This document shows, piece after piece, positions 1 through 6,190 of a stretch of DNA of 6,550 nucleotides. The stretch is from assembly GCA_004560915.1 (NCBI GenBank), contig SFTR01000057.1, forward strand, positions 1 through 6,550. Reading direction: 5' to 3'. Within the stretch, counting starts at the first letter, position 1. The number at the start of each line of letters is the position of its first letter. Made by a program: the position numbers and the translations under genes. The stretch comes from a bacterium. GTDB lineage: Bacteria > Bacillota_I > Bacilli_A > RF39 > UBA660. Below the pieces are notes generated by a model. That model worked only from the letters and a program-made list of their open reading frames with translations, made no database searches and had not been told where the DNA came from.

Positions 1-547
1 ATCCTTATATTCAAATTCCATATTAGGATAAAGAGGATCTAACACTACAGCACATATACTTTTCTTTCTTTTATATATTTTATAAATTCCCTTTGACTTT
101 GTAAATACAAATCTAATGGGTTGAATACCAACATTAGAATCTACTGCTATTTTAAAAGCTTCATACTTAAAATCTCTAATGCCTTCATAATATGGCCACA
201 TTGCAATCTCAGGATACATATGTAAAATAAACTTACTCTTAAAAGCATTCTTTATTTCACTATAAAATTTATCTTTCTTTTTTCTTTCTTTTAGAATAGG
301 CATTGCATATAACAAACGTATAATTCTTCTAACAATAGGTATCTTAAAATTCTCTTCCAAAGTTGGATAATGAACTCGTCTAGGATAGTAAATAAGTCCT
401 ATCAAAGTACAATCTAAATAATGTACATGATTAAATATAGAAACAAAACCTTTATCTTTAATTATCTTTTATATAAAACTTTAAAGGTGCCCAATTATGA
501 GTTACATGTTCATTTCCTTTAAGTTTAGAATAATCATACTTTTTCAT
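1..547 (-). pseudogene. PlsC-type acyltransferase, frameshifted and cut by window edge
   Basis: This is a remnant, or sequencing-damaged copy, of a 1-acyl-glycerol-3-phosphate acyltransferase-like enzyme, the family that adds the second acyl chain in membrane phospholipid synthesis. The ATG at 547 follows GGTGA (551-555) and opens a 29-codon frame (MKKYDYSKLKGNEHV...) that stops with TAA at 460-458. The +1 frame then stays open to position 1. It contains IFNHVHYLD, the family's catalytic H-x4-D (His 429-427, Asp 414-412), and further on a block YPEIAMWPYYEGIRDFKYEA resembling the conserved glutamate/substrate-binding region, followed by VGIQPI. Removing one base from the four-A run (plus-strand T 467-470) joins both frames. 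The usual stretch of roughly 20 residues before the NH motif (a G-x-EN-x-P type segment) also seems to be missing, which hints at real decay with a deletion as well as a frameshift. The C-terminus lies outside the window. Family call good; pseudogene status less certain. Confidence 0.72.
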
Positions 548-550
548 ATA

Positions 551-567
551 TCACCATAAAAATTATA
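551..567 (-). promoter_or_regulatory. Possible -10 and RBS of the acyltransferase remnant
   Basis: On the minus strand a perfect TATAAT (562-567) is followed by GGTGA (551-555) and ATG at 547. No convincing -35 is present about 17 bp upstream. The predicted transcript start near 555 would leave a leader of only about 8 nt, so this may be a weak or chance -10. The preceding gene ends in a terminator just upstream, so an independent promoter is reasonable. Confidence 0.35.
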
Positions 568-582
568 TCATATTTTTATTTC

Positions 583-607
583 AAAACAAAAAGAGGTATT
601 AACCTCT
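583..607 (-). terminator. Rho-independent terminator after the 577-residue membrane protein gene
   Basis: Read on the minus strand, AGAGGT (607-602), a TAAT loop and ACCTCT (597-592) form a 6-bp stem followed by TTTTGTTTT. It begins about 10 nt after the TAA stop (619-617) of the upstream gene. The stem is short but has three G-C pairs and a proper U-tract. Confidence 0.75.
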
Positions 608-616
608 CTTTACATT

Positions 617-2350
617 TTATTCATTTTCTCCGATTAAAGAATTCAATATTTCTTTTTTAGCATTTTCATCAAGAGCATCATAATCAATAGCATTAGTAGT
701 ATCAAATGTTTTAATATTATCTACAACATTAAATTCACCAGTTATATCAATTACAAAATATTCTTTTTCAATATTAGTTGGTTCAAAATATTTAAAGCTT
801 GATGTATATTCAGTTTTTTTATCATTTACTTTATTTTCTTTATATACTAATGAGAATTTAGTTCTATAATCTTTCTTAACATAATTAGGATCAGTATTTG
901 AACTAACACCATTAATAATACTTCCAACAACACTTGGCATATCTACATCTAAAACATATCTATTTTCATTACTATCATAAGATAAAGAAATTGAATAAGA
1001 CATAGTTTCATCTTTTTCATTTTTATACGTTAATATAGCATTATAACTTTCCCCATTAACTGTTACATTTAATTTATCATTATCAGTACCCATATCAAAC
1101 CCTAATAAGTTATTATTAAGCATATCAATATATATTACAATATTTATAGTTTTAAAATTATCAACTTCAACGCAATCTTTGCTAGAACAATCTTGATCTA
1201 AACTTTTACCATCAATTATATCTTTTAAAGAAGTTTTAGCTTCTTCAGTAGTTTCAGCTATTCCTAGATTCACTAATTCTTCTAAAGCCTTATTATCATT
1301 CATATATGCATTTAATATGGCTTCTTTAATCTTCTTATTTTCATCTTCATCATATGTATAATTAATTTTATAAGCAGGAGTTTTCTTACCATTAACAGTT
1401 CTTAACTCTGGAGTTTTAGTTATTTTACTTTCACTAACATTTGCTAAGAATGTCTTTTTACCTAAATCAATTAAATATTTATATGAATTTTTATATTTTT
1501 CTAAATCAATATTTTCTTCTTCAGTAGGTAATGTACTTGTATCTATCTTTGTTTTATATGTCGCACCTTCTACACCAGATTTTTTAATATTAAAGTATAC
1601 ATAATCACCATCAAGTAATGCTTTAGCACTAGCCATTTCTATACCTAATAATGAACCTGAACCACCAACATATACTTTCTTATTATCTTTATCAAATCCT
1701 AAATTCATATTAACAGTAAGACCATTAACCATTACTAAATCAGCGTTTTCAGAAGTTAAAATGAATTTACCACTAAGTTCTCCTTTATTATATTTTTTAA
1801 CTGTATCATTTATATTAGTTTCAATTTTATTAGATAACTTAGTATATGTAGCTTCTATAACTTTATTAAATAATGTACTTGGTTTTGTCATTACAAAATA
1901 GTAATAATAGAACGCACCACCTAAAACTAATAAAACAAGTAATAAAACAATTGGCCATTTTTTCTTCTCTTTTTCTATAAATTCACCACCTACATTACCA
2001 TTATTAGTAGAATTATTAAGAGGTGTATTTTGTGAAATATTATTATTAACAGGTGTTTCTGTTACACTTGGATTTACCGTACTAGTAACTTCTGGTTTAT
2101 TATCAAAATGTACTGTTGGCTTAGTTATAGGTGCTAAATTAACATTCTCTTTATCAATTAAAGATTCAATATTATTTGCTTTATTAGTTTGAGGAACATC
2201 ACTTCCTTTAACCTCCTCAGCCGGAACATTTACATTTGTATTTTCAGTCACAACTTCATTAGAAGTAACATTTTCATTTTGAACAGTATTGTTTTCACTA
2301 ACACCATTTACTTCAGTATTATTTTCTTCTTTTTTTACTTCTTCATTCAT
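617..2350 (-). CDS. Single-pass membrane protein with Asn-rich N-terminus and large extracellular domain, function unknown
   Basis: I do not recognise this 577-residue protein. Residues 1 to about 125 are low-complexity, rich in Asn, Glu, Thr and Val, and probably disordered. A KEKKK cluster at 127-131 precedes one hydrophobic helix, about 132-153 (WPIVLLLVLLVLGG then FYYYYF). With positive charges before the helix and no signal peptidase site, a type II topology (N-terminus inside) is expected, placing about 420 residues outside. That part alternates short strand-like and helical stretches with no catalytic motif I can identify. Its only two cysteines, C388 and C393 (CSSKDC), could form a disulfide. 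I chose ATG 2350: a GTG four codons earlier (2362) would lie only about 10 nt from the predicted transcript start, while AGTGGGT sits at RBS distance from the ATG. It has its own promoter and terminator, so it looks monocistronic. A surface or envelope role is only inference. Confidence 0.85.
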   Translation of the reverse strand: MNEEVKKEENNTEVNGVSENNTVQNENVTSNEVVTENTNVNVPAEEVKGSDVPQTNKANNIESLIDKENVNLAPITKPTVHFDNKPEVTSTVNPSVTETPVNNNISQNTPLNNSTNNGNVGGEFIEKEKKKWPIVLLLVLLVLGGAFYYYYFVMTKPSTLFNKVIEATYTKLSNKIETNINDTVKKYNKGELSGKFILTSENADLVMVNGLTVNMNLGFDKDNKKVYVGGSGSLLGIEMASAKALLDGDYVYFNIKKSGVEGATYKTKIDTSTLPTEEENIDLEKYKNSYKYLIDLGKKTFLANVSESKITKTPELRTVNGKKTPAYKINYTYDEDENKKIKEAILNAYMNDNKALEELVNLGIAETTEEAKTSLKDIIDGKSLDQDCSSKDCVEVDNFKTINIVIYIDMLNNNLLGFDMGTDNDKLNVTVNGESYNAILTYKNEKDETMSYSISLSYDSNENRYVLDVDMPSVVGSIINGVSSNTDPNYVKKDYRTKFSLVYKENKVNDKKTEYTSSFKYFEPTNIEKEYFVIDITGEFNVVDNIKTFDTTNAIDYDALDENAKKEILNSLIGENE

Positions 2351-2378
2351 TTTTGAACCCACTTTCTATATTATCATT

Positions 2379-2407
2379 AGTATAACACTAAATTTTATCA
2401 ATGTAAA
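2379..2407 (-). promoter_or_regulatory. Sigma-A-type promoter for the 577-residue membrane protein gene
   Basis: On the minus strand TTTACA (2407-2402) and TATACT (2384-2379) are separated by exactly 17 bp, a good vegetative promoter. Predicted initiation near 2372 gives a leader of about 22 nt to the ATG at 2350. The -35 box lies inside the T-rich tail of the gpmI terminator, so the two transcription units abut with no spare sequence. Confidence 0.75.
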
Positions 2408-2428
2408 CAAAAACACCCTAAGGTGTTT
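2405..2428 (-). terminator. Rho-independent terminator of gpmI, overlapping its coding end
   Basis: On the minus strand AAACACC (2428-2422), loop TTAG, and GGTGTTT (2417-2411) make a perfect 7-bp stem followed by TTGTTT. The upstream arm encodes the last residues of GpmI, and the stop codon TAG (2420-2418) lies in the four-base loop. Confidence 0.8.
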
Positions 2429-3926
2429 CTTTAATTATTAAACTTTCTCCAGTCATTTCTTTAGGTTTACTTATCTCATATATATCTACTATAGTAGGTA
2501 TAATATCTCTTAAAGTACCACTTTTTTTAATCTTATAATCTTTATTACATATTATAAATGGAACTTTATTAGAAGTATGACTAGTAATTACATTTCCATC
2601 TACATCTTTCATATACTCAATATTTCCATGATCAGAAGTAATTACAAGTTCATAAAAATTTTCTTGAGCTTTCTCCATTATATGACCAATACACACATCA
2701 CATGCTTCAAGAGCTCTTACGCAAGCCGGTATATTTCCAGTATGAGCAACCATATCAGGATTAGCATAATTAACAAGTATAAAATCAAAATCATCATCCA
2801 TTGCATCTAATACAGCTTCTGTAACTTCAGAAGCATTCATTTCAGGTTTCATATCATATCTAGCAACCTTAGGAGAAGGAACCAATATTTTATATAAATT
2901 CTTATCACTTAACTCTTCAGTTCCATCAAAGAAATATGTCACATGAGGATACTTTTCACTTTCGGCAATTCTAGCTTGTTTAAACCCTAAATCAGCTAAA
3001 TATCTACCAAAAGTACCAGTAATAGGTTCTTGACTAAAAGCTCCATCAATCATATTATCAACACTATATAAAGATGCATATCTAACATTCTTAAACTTCT
3101 TTACATTAAACATATTAAATGATTCATCAGTAAATGCAGATATAAGTTCACGAATTCTCTCAGGTCTATAATTTAAAAATAATACTCCATCATTTTCTTT
3201 AATATTACTTCCTTTAGTTATAATACTAGGATTTATAAATTCATCAGTTATATCATTCTTATAATGTAATTCCATACATCTATTATAATCACTAAAGTTA
3301 TTTCCAACATTATATACTATTGCATCATATGCTTTTTTAACCCTATCATAATTATTATCTCTATCCATAGCATAGTATCTTCCACATATTGTTCCAATAG
3401 TGCCAAGACCAAGTTTGCTTGCTTTAGCCATAAACTCACTAATAAGTTTATTACCACTCATAGGAAGACTATCTCTTCCATCAGTTATGAAATGAAATAC
3501 AACACTCTTAACTTTTCTAATCTTAGCAAGAGCTAAAGCTGCATAAAAATGTTCCATACTAGAATGTACATTTGCATTTGATATCAATCCTATCATATGT
3601 AATGTAGAATTATTATCATTAACAAAATCCATTAAATCAAGTAGAACATCATTTTCAAAAAAACTTTTATCTTTTATCTTATTATTTATTAAAGTTAATG
3701 GTTGTTCTACTGTTCTTCCACATCCAATAGTCATATGACATGCTTCAGAGTTTCCACTTTGCCCTTTAGGTAATCCTACTACTTCTCCACTAGCTTCTAA
3801 CTCACATACCGGATAATCAGACATTATTCTAGCTAAGTTTGGTAAACTTGCCATCTTTATAGCATTACCATTCTCACTTTCTCTAATTCCAAAGCCATCT
3901 AAAATTAATAAAATAATTTTTTTCAT
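2418..3926 (-). CDS. gpmI: 2,3-bisphosphoglycerate-independent phosphoglycerate mutase
   Basis: This enzyme interconverts 3- and 2-phosphoglycerate in cytoplasmic glycolysis using two Mn2+ and a phosphoserine intermediate (alkaline phosphatase superfamily). At 502 residues it is close to the usual 505-515. MKKIILLILDGFG supplies metal ligand D10, and QSGNSEACH contains catalytic S60. NVHSSMEH holds H121, followed by TDGRD (148-152), GRYYAMDRD (182-190), NYRPER (252-257) and EKYPHVTYF (324-332). NPDMVAHTG gives metal ligands D391 and H395, SDHGN gives D432 and H433, and SHTSNKVPF gives H450. The active site looks complete. Some motif positions are atypical: SGNSEACH for the common MGNSEVGH, and SNANVHSS for SDGGVHSH. 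An ATG nine codons upstream (3953) is unlikely because AGGAGA lies 5 nt before 3926. The gene has its own -10 and terminator. Bacillus enzymes of this type are Mn- and pH-dependent and are throttled in developing spores, which makes its position next to spo0A notable. Confidence 0.96.
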   Translation of the reverse strand: MKKIILLILDGFGIRESENGNAIKMASLPNLARIMSDYPVCELEASGEVVGLPKGQSGNSEACHMTIGCGRTVEQPLTLINNKIKDKSFFENDVLLDLMDFVNDNNSTLHMIGLISNANVHSSMEHFYAALALAKIRKVKSVVFHFITDGRDSLPMSGNKLISEFMAKASKLGLGTIGTICGRYYAMDRDNNYDRVKKAYDAIVYNVGNNFSDYNRCMELHYKNDITDEFINPSIITKGSNIKENDGVLFLNYRPERIRELISAFTDESFNMFNVKKFKNVRYASLYSVDNMIDGAFSQEPITGTFGRYLADLGFKQARIAESEKYPHVTYFFDGTEELSDKNLYKILVPSPKVARYDMKPEMNASEVTEAVLDAMDDDFDFILVNYANPDMVAHTGNIPACVRALEACDVCIGHIMEKAQENFYELVITSDHGNIEYMKDVDGNVITSHTSNKVPFIICNKDYKIKKSGTLRDIIPTIVDIYEISKPKEMTGESLIIKETP

Positions 3927-3931
3927 AAATT

Positions 3932-3937
3932 TCTCCT
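3932..3937 (-). promoter_or_regulatory. gpmI ribosome binding site
   Basis: AGGAGA on the minus strand, 5 nt before the ATG at 3926. It fixes MKKIILL as the N-terminus and excludes the longer frame starting at 3953, which would also place the RBS inside the coding region. Confidence 0.85.
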
Positions 3938-3955
3938 GTAAACATTTTAACACAT

Positions 3956-3961
3956 ATTATA
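3956..3961 (-). promoter_or_regulatory. Probable gpmI -10 box
   Basis: A perfect TATAAT on the minus strand, with a predicted transcript start near 3949 and a leader of about 22 nt. The -35 position falls in the T-rich tail and last stem bases of the spo0A terminator and shows no good TTGACA match, so strength is uncertain. The terminator immediately upstream supports the need for a promoter here. Confidence 0.5.
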
Positions 3962-3968
3962 AAATTAG

Positions 3969-4014
3969 AAAAGAAAAAAACTTGAATGACTAATTTACAT
4001 CAATCATCTCAAGT
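3969..4014 (-). terminator. Rho-independent terminator of spo0A, overlapping its coding end
   Basis: On the minus strand ACTTGA-G-ATGA (4014-4004) pairs with TCATTCAAGT (3989-3980). This gives ten pairs with one bulged G, a 14-nt loop and then TTTTTTCTTTT. The stop codon TAG (3992-3990) lies at the 3' edge of the loop, so the hairpin covers the last seven codons or so of spo0A. Confidence 0.75.
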
Positions 4015-4751
4015 CTTAATTTATCAGCGATCGTTACTATAAATTCAGAATTAGTAGGTTTTGCTCTATCTATATCAACACTATGACCAAATATTTCTTC
4101 CATTAAATCTATATCTCCTCTAAGCCACGACACTTCTATTGCATGTCTAATTGCTCTTTCTACACGAGGAATAGATGTATTAAATCTGATTGATAAGTCT
4201 GGATATAACTCTTTAGTTATTCCACCAATAAATCCAGGATTTTCATATACCATAAGTATAGCACTTCTTATAAATTGATATCCTTTAATATGAGAAGGTA
4301 TACCAAGAGCATGTAATAACTTAGTCACTTGTATTTGTAAATCTCTATTTTCAAGTTCTAATATATTATCATTCTTTTTCTTTATCACAAATGTTTGAAT
4401 AATTTTACTCTTCAAATCATCAAAATTAAATGGTTTTAAACAATAATATCTAACACCATATTCACCAATATCTCTAATAGTTTGTTCTTCACCATACGAA
4501 GTCATAACAATAACTTTTTTCTTAATACTATTAAACTTCATATATTCAAGAACCCCAACACCATCTTTAACAGGCATTACTAAGTCAAGTAGCATTAAAT
4601 CAAAATCTATATCAGAATTTAATACTTTAATAGCTTCTTCTCCATTCTTACAAGTACCAATTACTTCTACTTCATCACTACTACTAAAATACTTACAAAT
4701 TAAATTAACTAACCCTTCATTATCATCTACTACTAAGACTTTAATTTTCAT
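3990..4751 (-). CDS. spo0A: Sporulation master response regulator Spo0A
   Basis: This 253-residue protein is a phosphorelay-controlled DNA-binding regulator that starts sporulation in Firmicutes. Residues 1 to about 120 form the receiver domain: acidic pocket D9-D10, phospho-acceptor D56 in MLLDLVMP, switch T84 and conserved K106 in LKPF. After a linker, the Spo0A-specific C-terminal domain runs from about 140 to 253. It includes LGIPSHIKGYQF (149-160), ITKELYP (178-184), the recognition-helix region RVERAIRHAIEV (196-207) and the hallmark AKPTNSEF (230-237) then ADKLRLE. This matches Bacillus Spo0A almost word for word, so it is not a generic response regulator. The ATG at 4751 is preceded by AGGAGA at 5 nt; the frame extends upstream to 4865, but that extension (38 residues) has no family match. 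spo0A usually follows spoIVB; here it lies between a tpiA-linked membrane gene and gpmI. A putative promoter and 0A-like boxes precede it and a terminator follows it, so it is probably monocistronic. Confidence 0.97.
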   Translation of the reverse strand: MKIKVLVVDDNEGLVNLICKYFSSSDEVEVIGTCKNGEEAIKVLNSDIDFDLMLLDLVMPVKDGVGVLEYMKFNSIKKKVIVMTSYGEEQTIRDIGEYGVRYYCLKPFNFDDLKSKIIQTFVIKKKNDNILELENRDLQIQVTKLLHALGIPSHIKGYQFIRSAILMVYENPGFIGGITKELYPDLSIRFNTSIPRVERAIRHAIEVSWLRGDIDLMEEIFGHSVDIDRAKPTNSEFIVTIADKLRLEMIDVN

Positions 4752-4756
4752 TCTTT

Positions 4757-4762
4757 TCTCCT
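4757..4762 (-). promoter_or_regulatory. spo0A ribosome binding site
   Basis: AGGAGA on the minus strand with 5-nt spacing to the ATG at 4751, the same arrangement as at gpmI. It decides for MKIKVLVVDD as the N-terminus, which is also where receiver domains normally begin. Confidence 0.88.
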
Positions 4763-4782
4763 TTTCTCTATTGTACGTCATC

Positions 4783-4788
4783 ATTATA
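4783..4788 (-). promoter_or_regulatory. Probable spo0A -10 box
   Basis: A perfect TATAAT on the minus strand in the 106-bp gap before spo0A, with predicted initiation near 4776 and a leader of about 24 nt. No good TTGACA lies 16-18 bp upstream. A strong -10 with a poor -35 is what an activator-dependent sigma-A promoter often looks like; I saw no clear sigma-H pattern. Confidence 0.55.
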
Positions 4789-4815
4789 CAAATATCTACG
4801 GAGTAAAAAGTCATG

Positions 4816-4847
4816 TTTTGTCTAAAAGGTACACATTTTGTCATTAA
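4816..4847 (-). promoter_or_regulatory. Two 0A-box-like direct repeats upstream of spo0A
   Basis: On the plus strand TTTTGTCTAAAA starts at 4816 and TTTTGTCATTAA at 4836, exactly 20 bp apart. Against the Spo0A box TTTGTCRAA, the first has one mismatch and the second two. Relative to the predicted start (about 4776) their centres are near -45 and -65, where a Spo0A dimer could contact RNA polymerase. Because the encoded recognition helix is nearly identical to that of Bacillus, the binding site should be similar. The background is AT-rich, so chance occurrence is possible; binding is inference. Confidence 0.45.
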
Positions 4848-4882
4848 AAAACAAATATCATTCAAAAGAACTATATTTGTTT
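4845..4882 (-). terminator. Terminator-like hairpin at the end of the seven-helix membrane protein gene
   Basis: On the minus strand AAACAAATAT (4882-4873) pairs perfectly with ATATTTGTTT (4858-4849), followed by TTTT. This is a 10-bp stem with a 14-nt loop that can fold further (TTC-TTTT-GAA). The stop codon TGA (4860-4858) starts in the loop. The stem has only two G-C pairs, so termination may be partial, allowing some read-through into spo0A. Confidence 0.55.
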
Positions 4883-5472
4883 CCTAAATACATAAATATA
4901 ATTGTAAAAACCATAAACATATGATATATACCATTCTTATCAAAAGATACTATAAAATTCACTTTAACTTTGAATAACAAGAATAGTCCACCTATAATTT
5001 GTAAAACTATTGCTATTATATAAAATTTATCTTTTTTAGTACACGTTTTAATATATCTATGTATATAAAACCATAAAATATATAATATGTAAAATAGTGC
5101 AATCATTATAAATGTTAATAAAAAGTCTATGCCACACAACGTTTCTATAATAAATATTAAGTACATAACAAAAGATGTAATTAACAACTTACTAACATTA
5201 GAACATTTAATAACGGTAAACAACAAACTATTAAGAGTAATACAAAATATAAATGAAAGAACTATCCACAAGATATTAACAATTTCACTATTCCACACAA
5301 ATGAATGTATTATAAACCCAAGCAAACTATCAATAACAACACTCACATAAAATATATACCATATCTTTTTCTTATCTATTTTTAACTTTCTAAATCTAAA
5401 AAGAATGACTAATGTAGTAAACATAATTATTAGATTAGTTAGTCCAGTAATTAGTTCACTTCCACTAGTCAT
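4858..5472 (-). CDS. Seven-helix membrane protein, DUF6962-like, function unknown
   Basis: This is a 204-residue, very hydrophobic integral membrane protein with about seven helices near residues 6-26, 37-58, 63-88, 95-114, 117-138, 149-168 and 181-198, and short basic loops. Polar residues inside helices stand out: D48-S49 and H56 in helix 2 (IDSLLGFIIHSF), and H184 in helix 7 within FDKNGIYHMF. From memory, a helix-2 His and an N-x-x-YH motif in the last helix recall DUF6962-type proteins, and more distantly the Ser/Asp/His pattern of CREST membrane hydrolases. I cannot confirm either without a profile search. The ATG overlaps the tpiA stop by 8 nt and has AAGGA 7 nt upstream within tpiA, so it is probably translationally coupled to tpiA and made with the glycolytic enzymes. 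A hairpin at its end separates it from spo0A. Confidence 0.85.
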   Translation of the reverse strand: MTSGSELITGLTNLIIMFTTLVILFRFRKLKIDKKKIWYIFYVSVVIDSLLGFIIHSFVWNSEIVNILWIVLSFIFCITLNSLLFTVIKCSNVSKLLITSFVMYLIFIIETLCGIDFLLTFIMIALFYILYILWFYIHRYIKTCTKKDKFYIIAIVLQIIGGLFLLFKVKVNFIVSFDKNGIYHMFMVFTIIFMYLGNKYSSFE

Positions 5473-6175
5473 TTTTAAGTCCTTTAAGAATTTTATTTAA
5501 CTCATCTATATTTATACTAGCTTTACCAAGAACTACACCATCAGATACCTTAAATATATCATTAATATTATTTTCATCAACACTACCACCATAATATACT
5601 TCTATATTTAAATTATATTTTTTATAAATATATAGCTTAATATTATCAATAACATTTTGTATCTTATCAATACATTGTATTTCACCACTACCTATAGCCC
5701 AACTAGGCTCATAAGCAATACTCAAATACTTTAATGTTGATGAATCAATACTACGAAGATAATAATTTAATTCTTTCTTTATATAGTTAAATGGTCTTCT
5801 AGTTTTCTTTATTTCCCCTACACAAAGTATAGTATAACACTTAGAACTAAGAGATTTAAATAGTTTTTCTTTAGCCATTTCATAACTCTCAAAAACTATT
5901 TTTCTTCTCTCAAAATGTCCTATTAGAGTATAATCTATTCCTATTTTCTTTAATGTTTCAAGATTAAGTTCTCCAGTAAAAGAACCCATCTTATAACTAA
6001 AGAAGTTTTGTGTACCTACTTTATATTTACTATCTTTAAACATAGATAAATATAGTATTGGTGGAAATATTATAAATTCATAATTATTAGTTTTTAATTT
6101 ATCAAAAGAATTCTTAAACTTAACCATATCATCATAAAACATATAACTTTTTTGATTAAGAATTACTTTTTTCAT
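5465..6175 (-). CDS. tpiA: Triosephosphate isomerase, divergent
   Basis: This TIM-barrel enzyme interconverts dihydroxyacetone phosphate and glyceraldehyde-3-phosphate in cytoplasmic glycolysis. It has 236 residues, somewhat shorter than the usual 250 or so. Catalytic residues are visible: N7 and K9 in LNQKSY, H87 in LIGHFERR, E156 in AYEPSWAIGSGE (also the mobile loop), and the phosphate-binding YGGSV (195-199) and DGVVLGKAS (212-220). GSFTGE (64-69) and LCVGE (117-121) are also typical. Two differences stand out: the nearly invariant Ser of GHSERR is Phe88, and the usual NWK is NQK. The fold call is firm; whether activity is normal is open, and a second, more canonical tpiA could exist elsewhere in the genome. 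GGAGGT lies 5 nt before ATG 6175. It follows pgk by only 15 nt, and its stop (TAG) lies inside the next gene, so the three form one operon. Confidence 0.92.
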   Translation of the reverse strand: MKKVILNQKSYMFYDDMVKFKNSFDKLKTNNYEFIIFPPILYLSMFKDSKYKVGTQNFFSYKMGSFTGELNLETLKKIGIDYTLIGHFERRKIVFESYEMAKEKLFKSLSSKCYTILCVGEIKKTRRPFNYIKKELNYYLRSIDSSTLKYLSIAYEPSWAIGSGEIQCIDKIQNVIDNIKLYIYKKYNLNIEVYYGGSVDENNINDIFKVSDGVVLGKASINIDELNKILKGLKND

Positions 6176-6190
6176 ACAAAACCTCCCAAA

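Noticed and set aside
2000..2350. Repeat region in the Asn/Thr-rich segment
   Set aside because: The AAT/ACA/GTT-rich bases are a continuous coding frame for a disordered tail, with no regular period that I can see.
2577..2810. 77-codon open frame on the plus strand
   Set aside because: It lies wholly inside gpmI on the opposite strand, has Ile/Ser/His-rich low-complexity content expected from antisense AT-rich coding DNA, and has no convincing RBS.
4816..4847. Short CRISPR-like or iteron array from the TTTTGTC repeats
   Set aside because: There are only two copies, the repeats are short, and no further units occur on either side; a regulator binding site fits better.
4858..4860. TGA read as Trp (Mycoplasma code)
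   Set aside because: The Trp codons I checked are TGG, and reading through this TGA would add only a short tail into the regulatory gap.
4752..4865. N-terminal extension of Spo0A by 38 residues
   Set aside because: It contains the RBS and likely promoter of spo0A, has no similarity to the family, and the receiver domain begins exactly at the ATG at 4751.
5129..5350. 73-codon open frame on the plus strand
   Set aside because: It is antisense to the seven-helix membrane protein gene; the composition is a mirror of hydrophobic codons and no family is recognisable.
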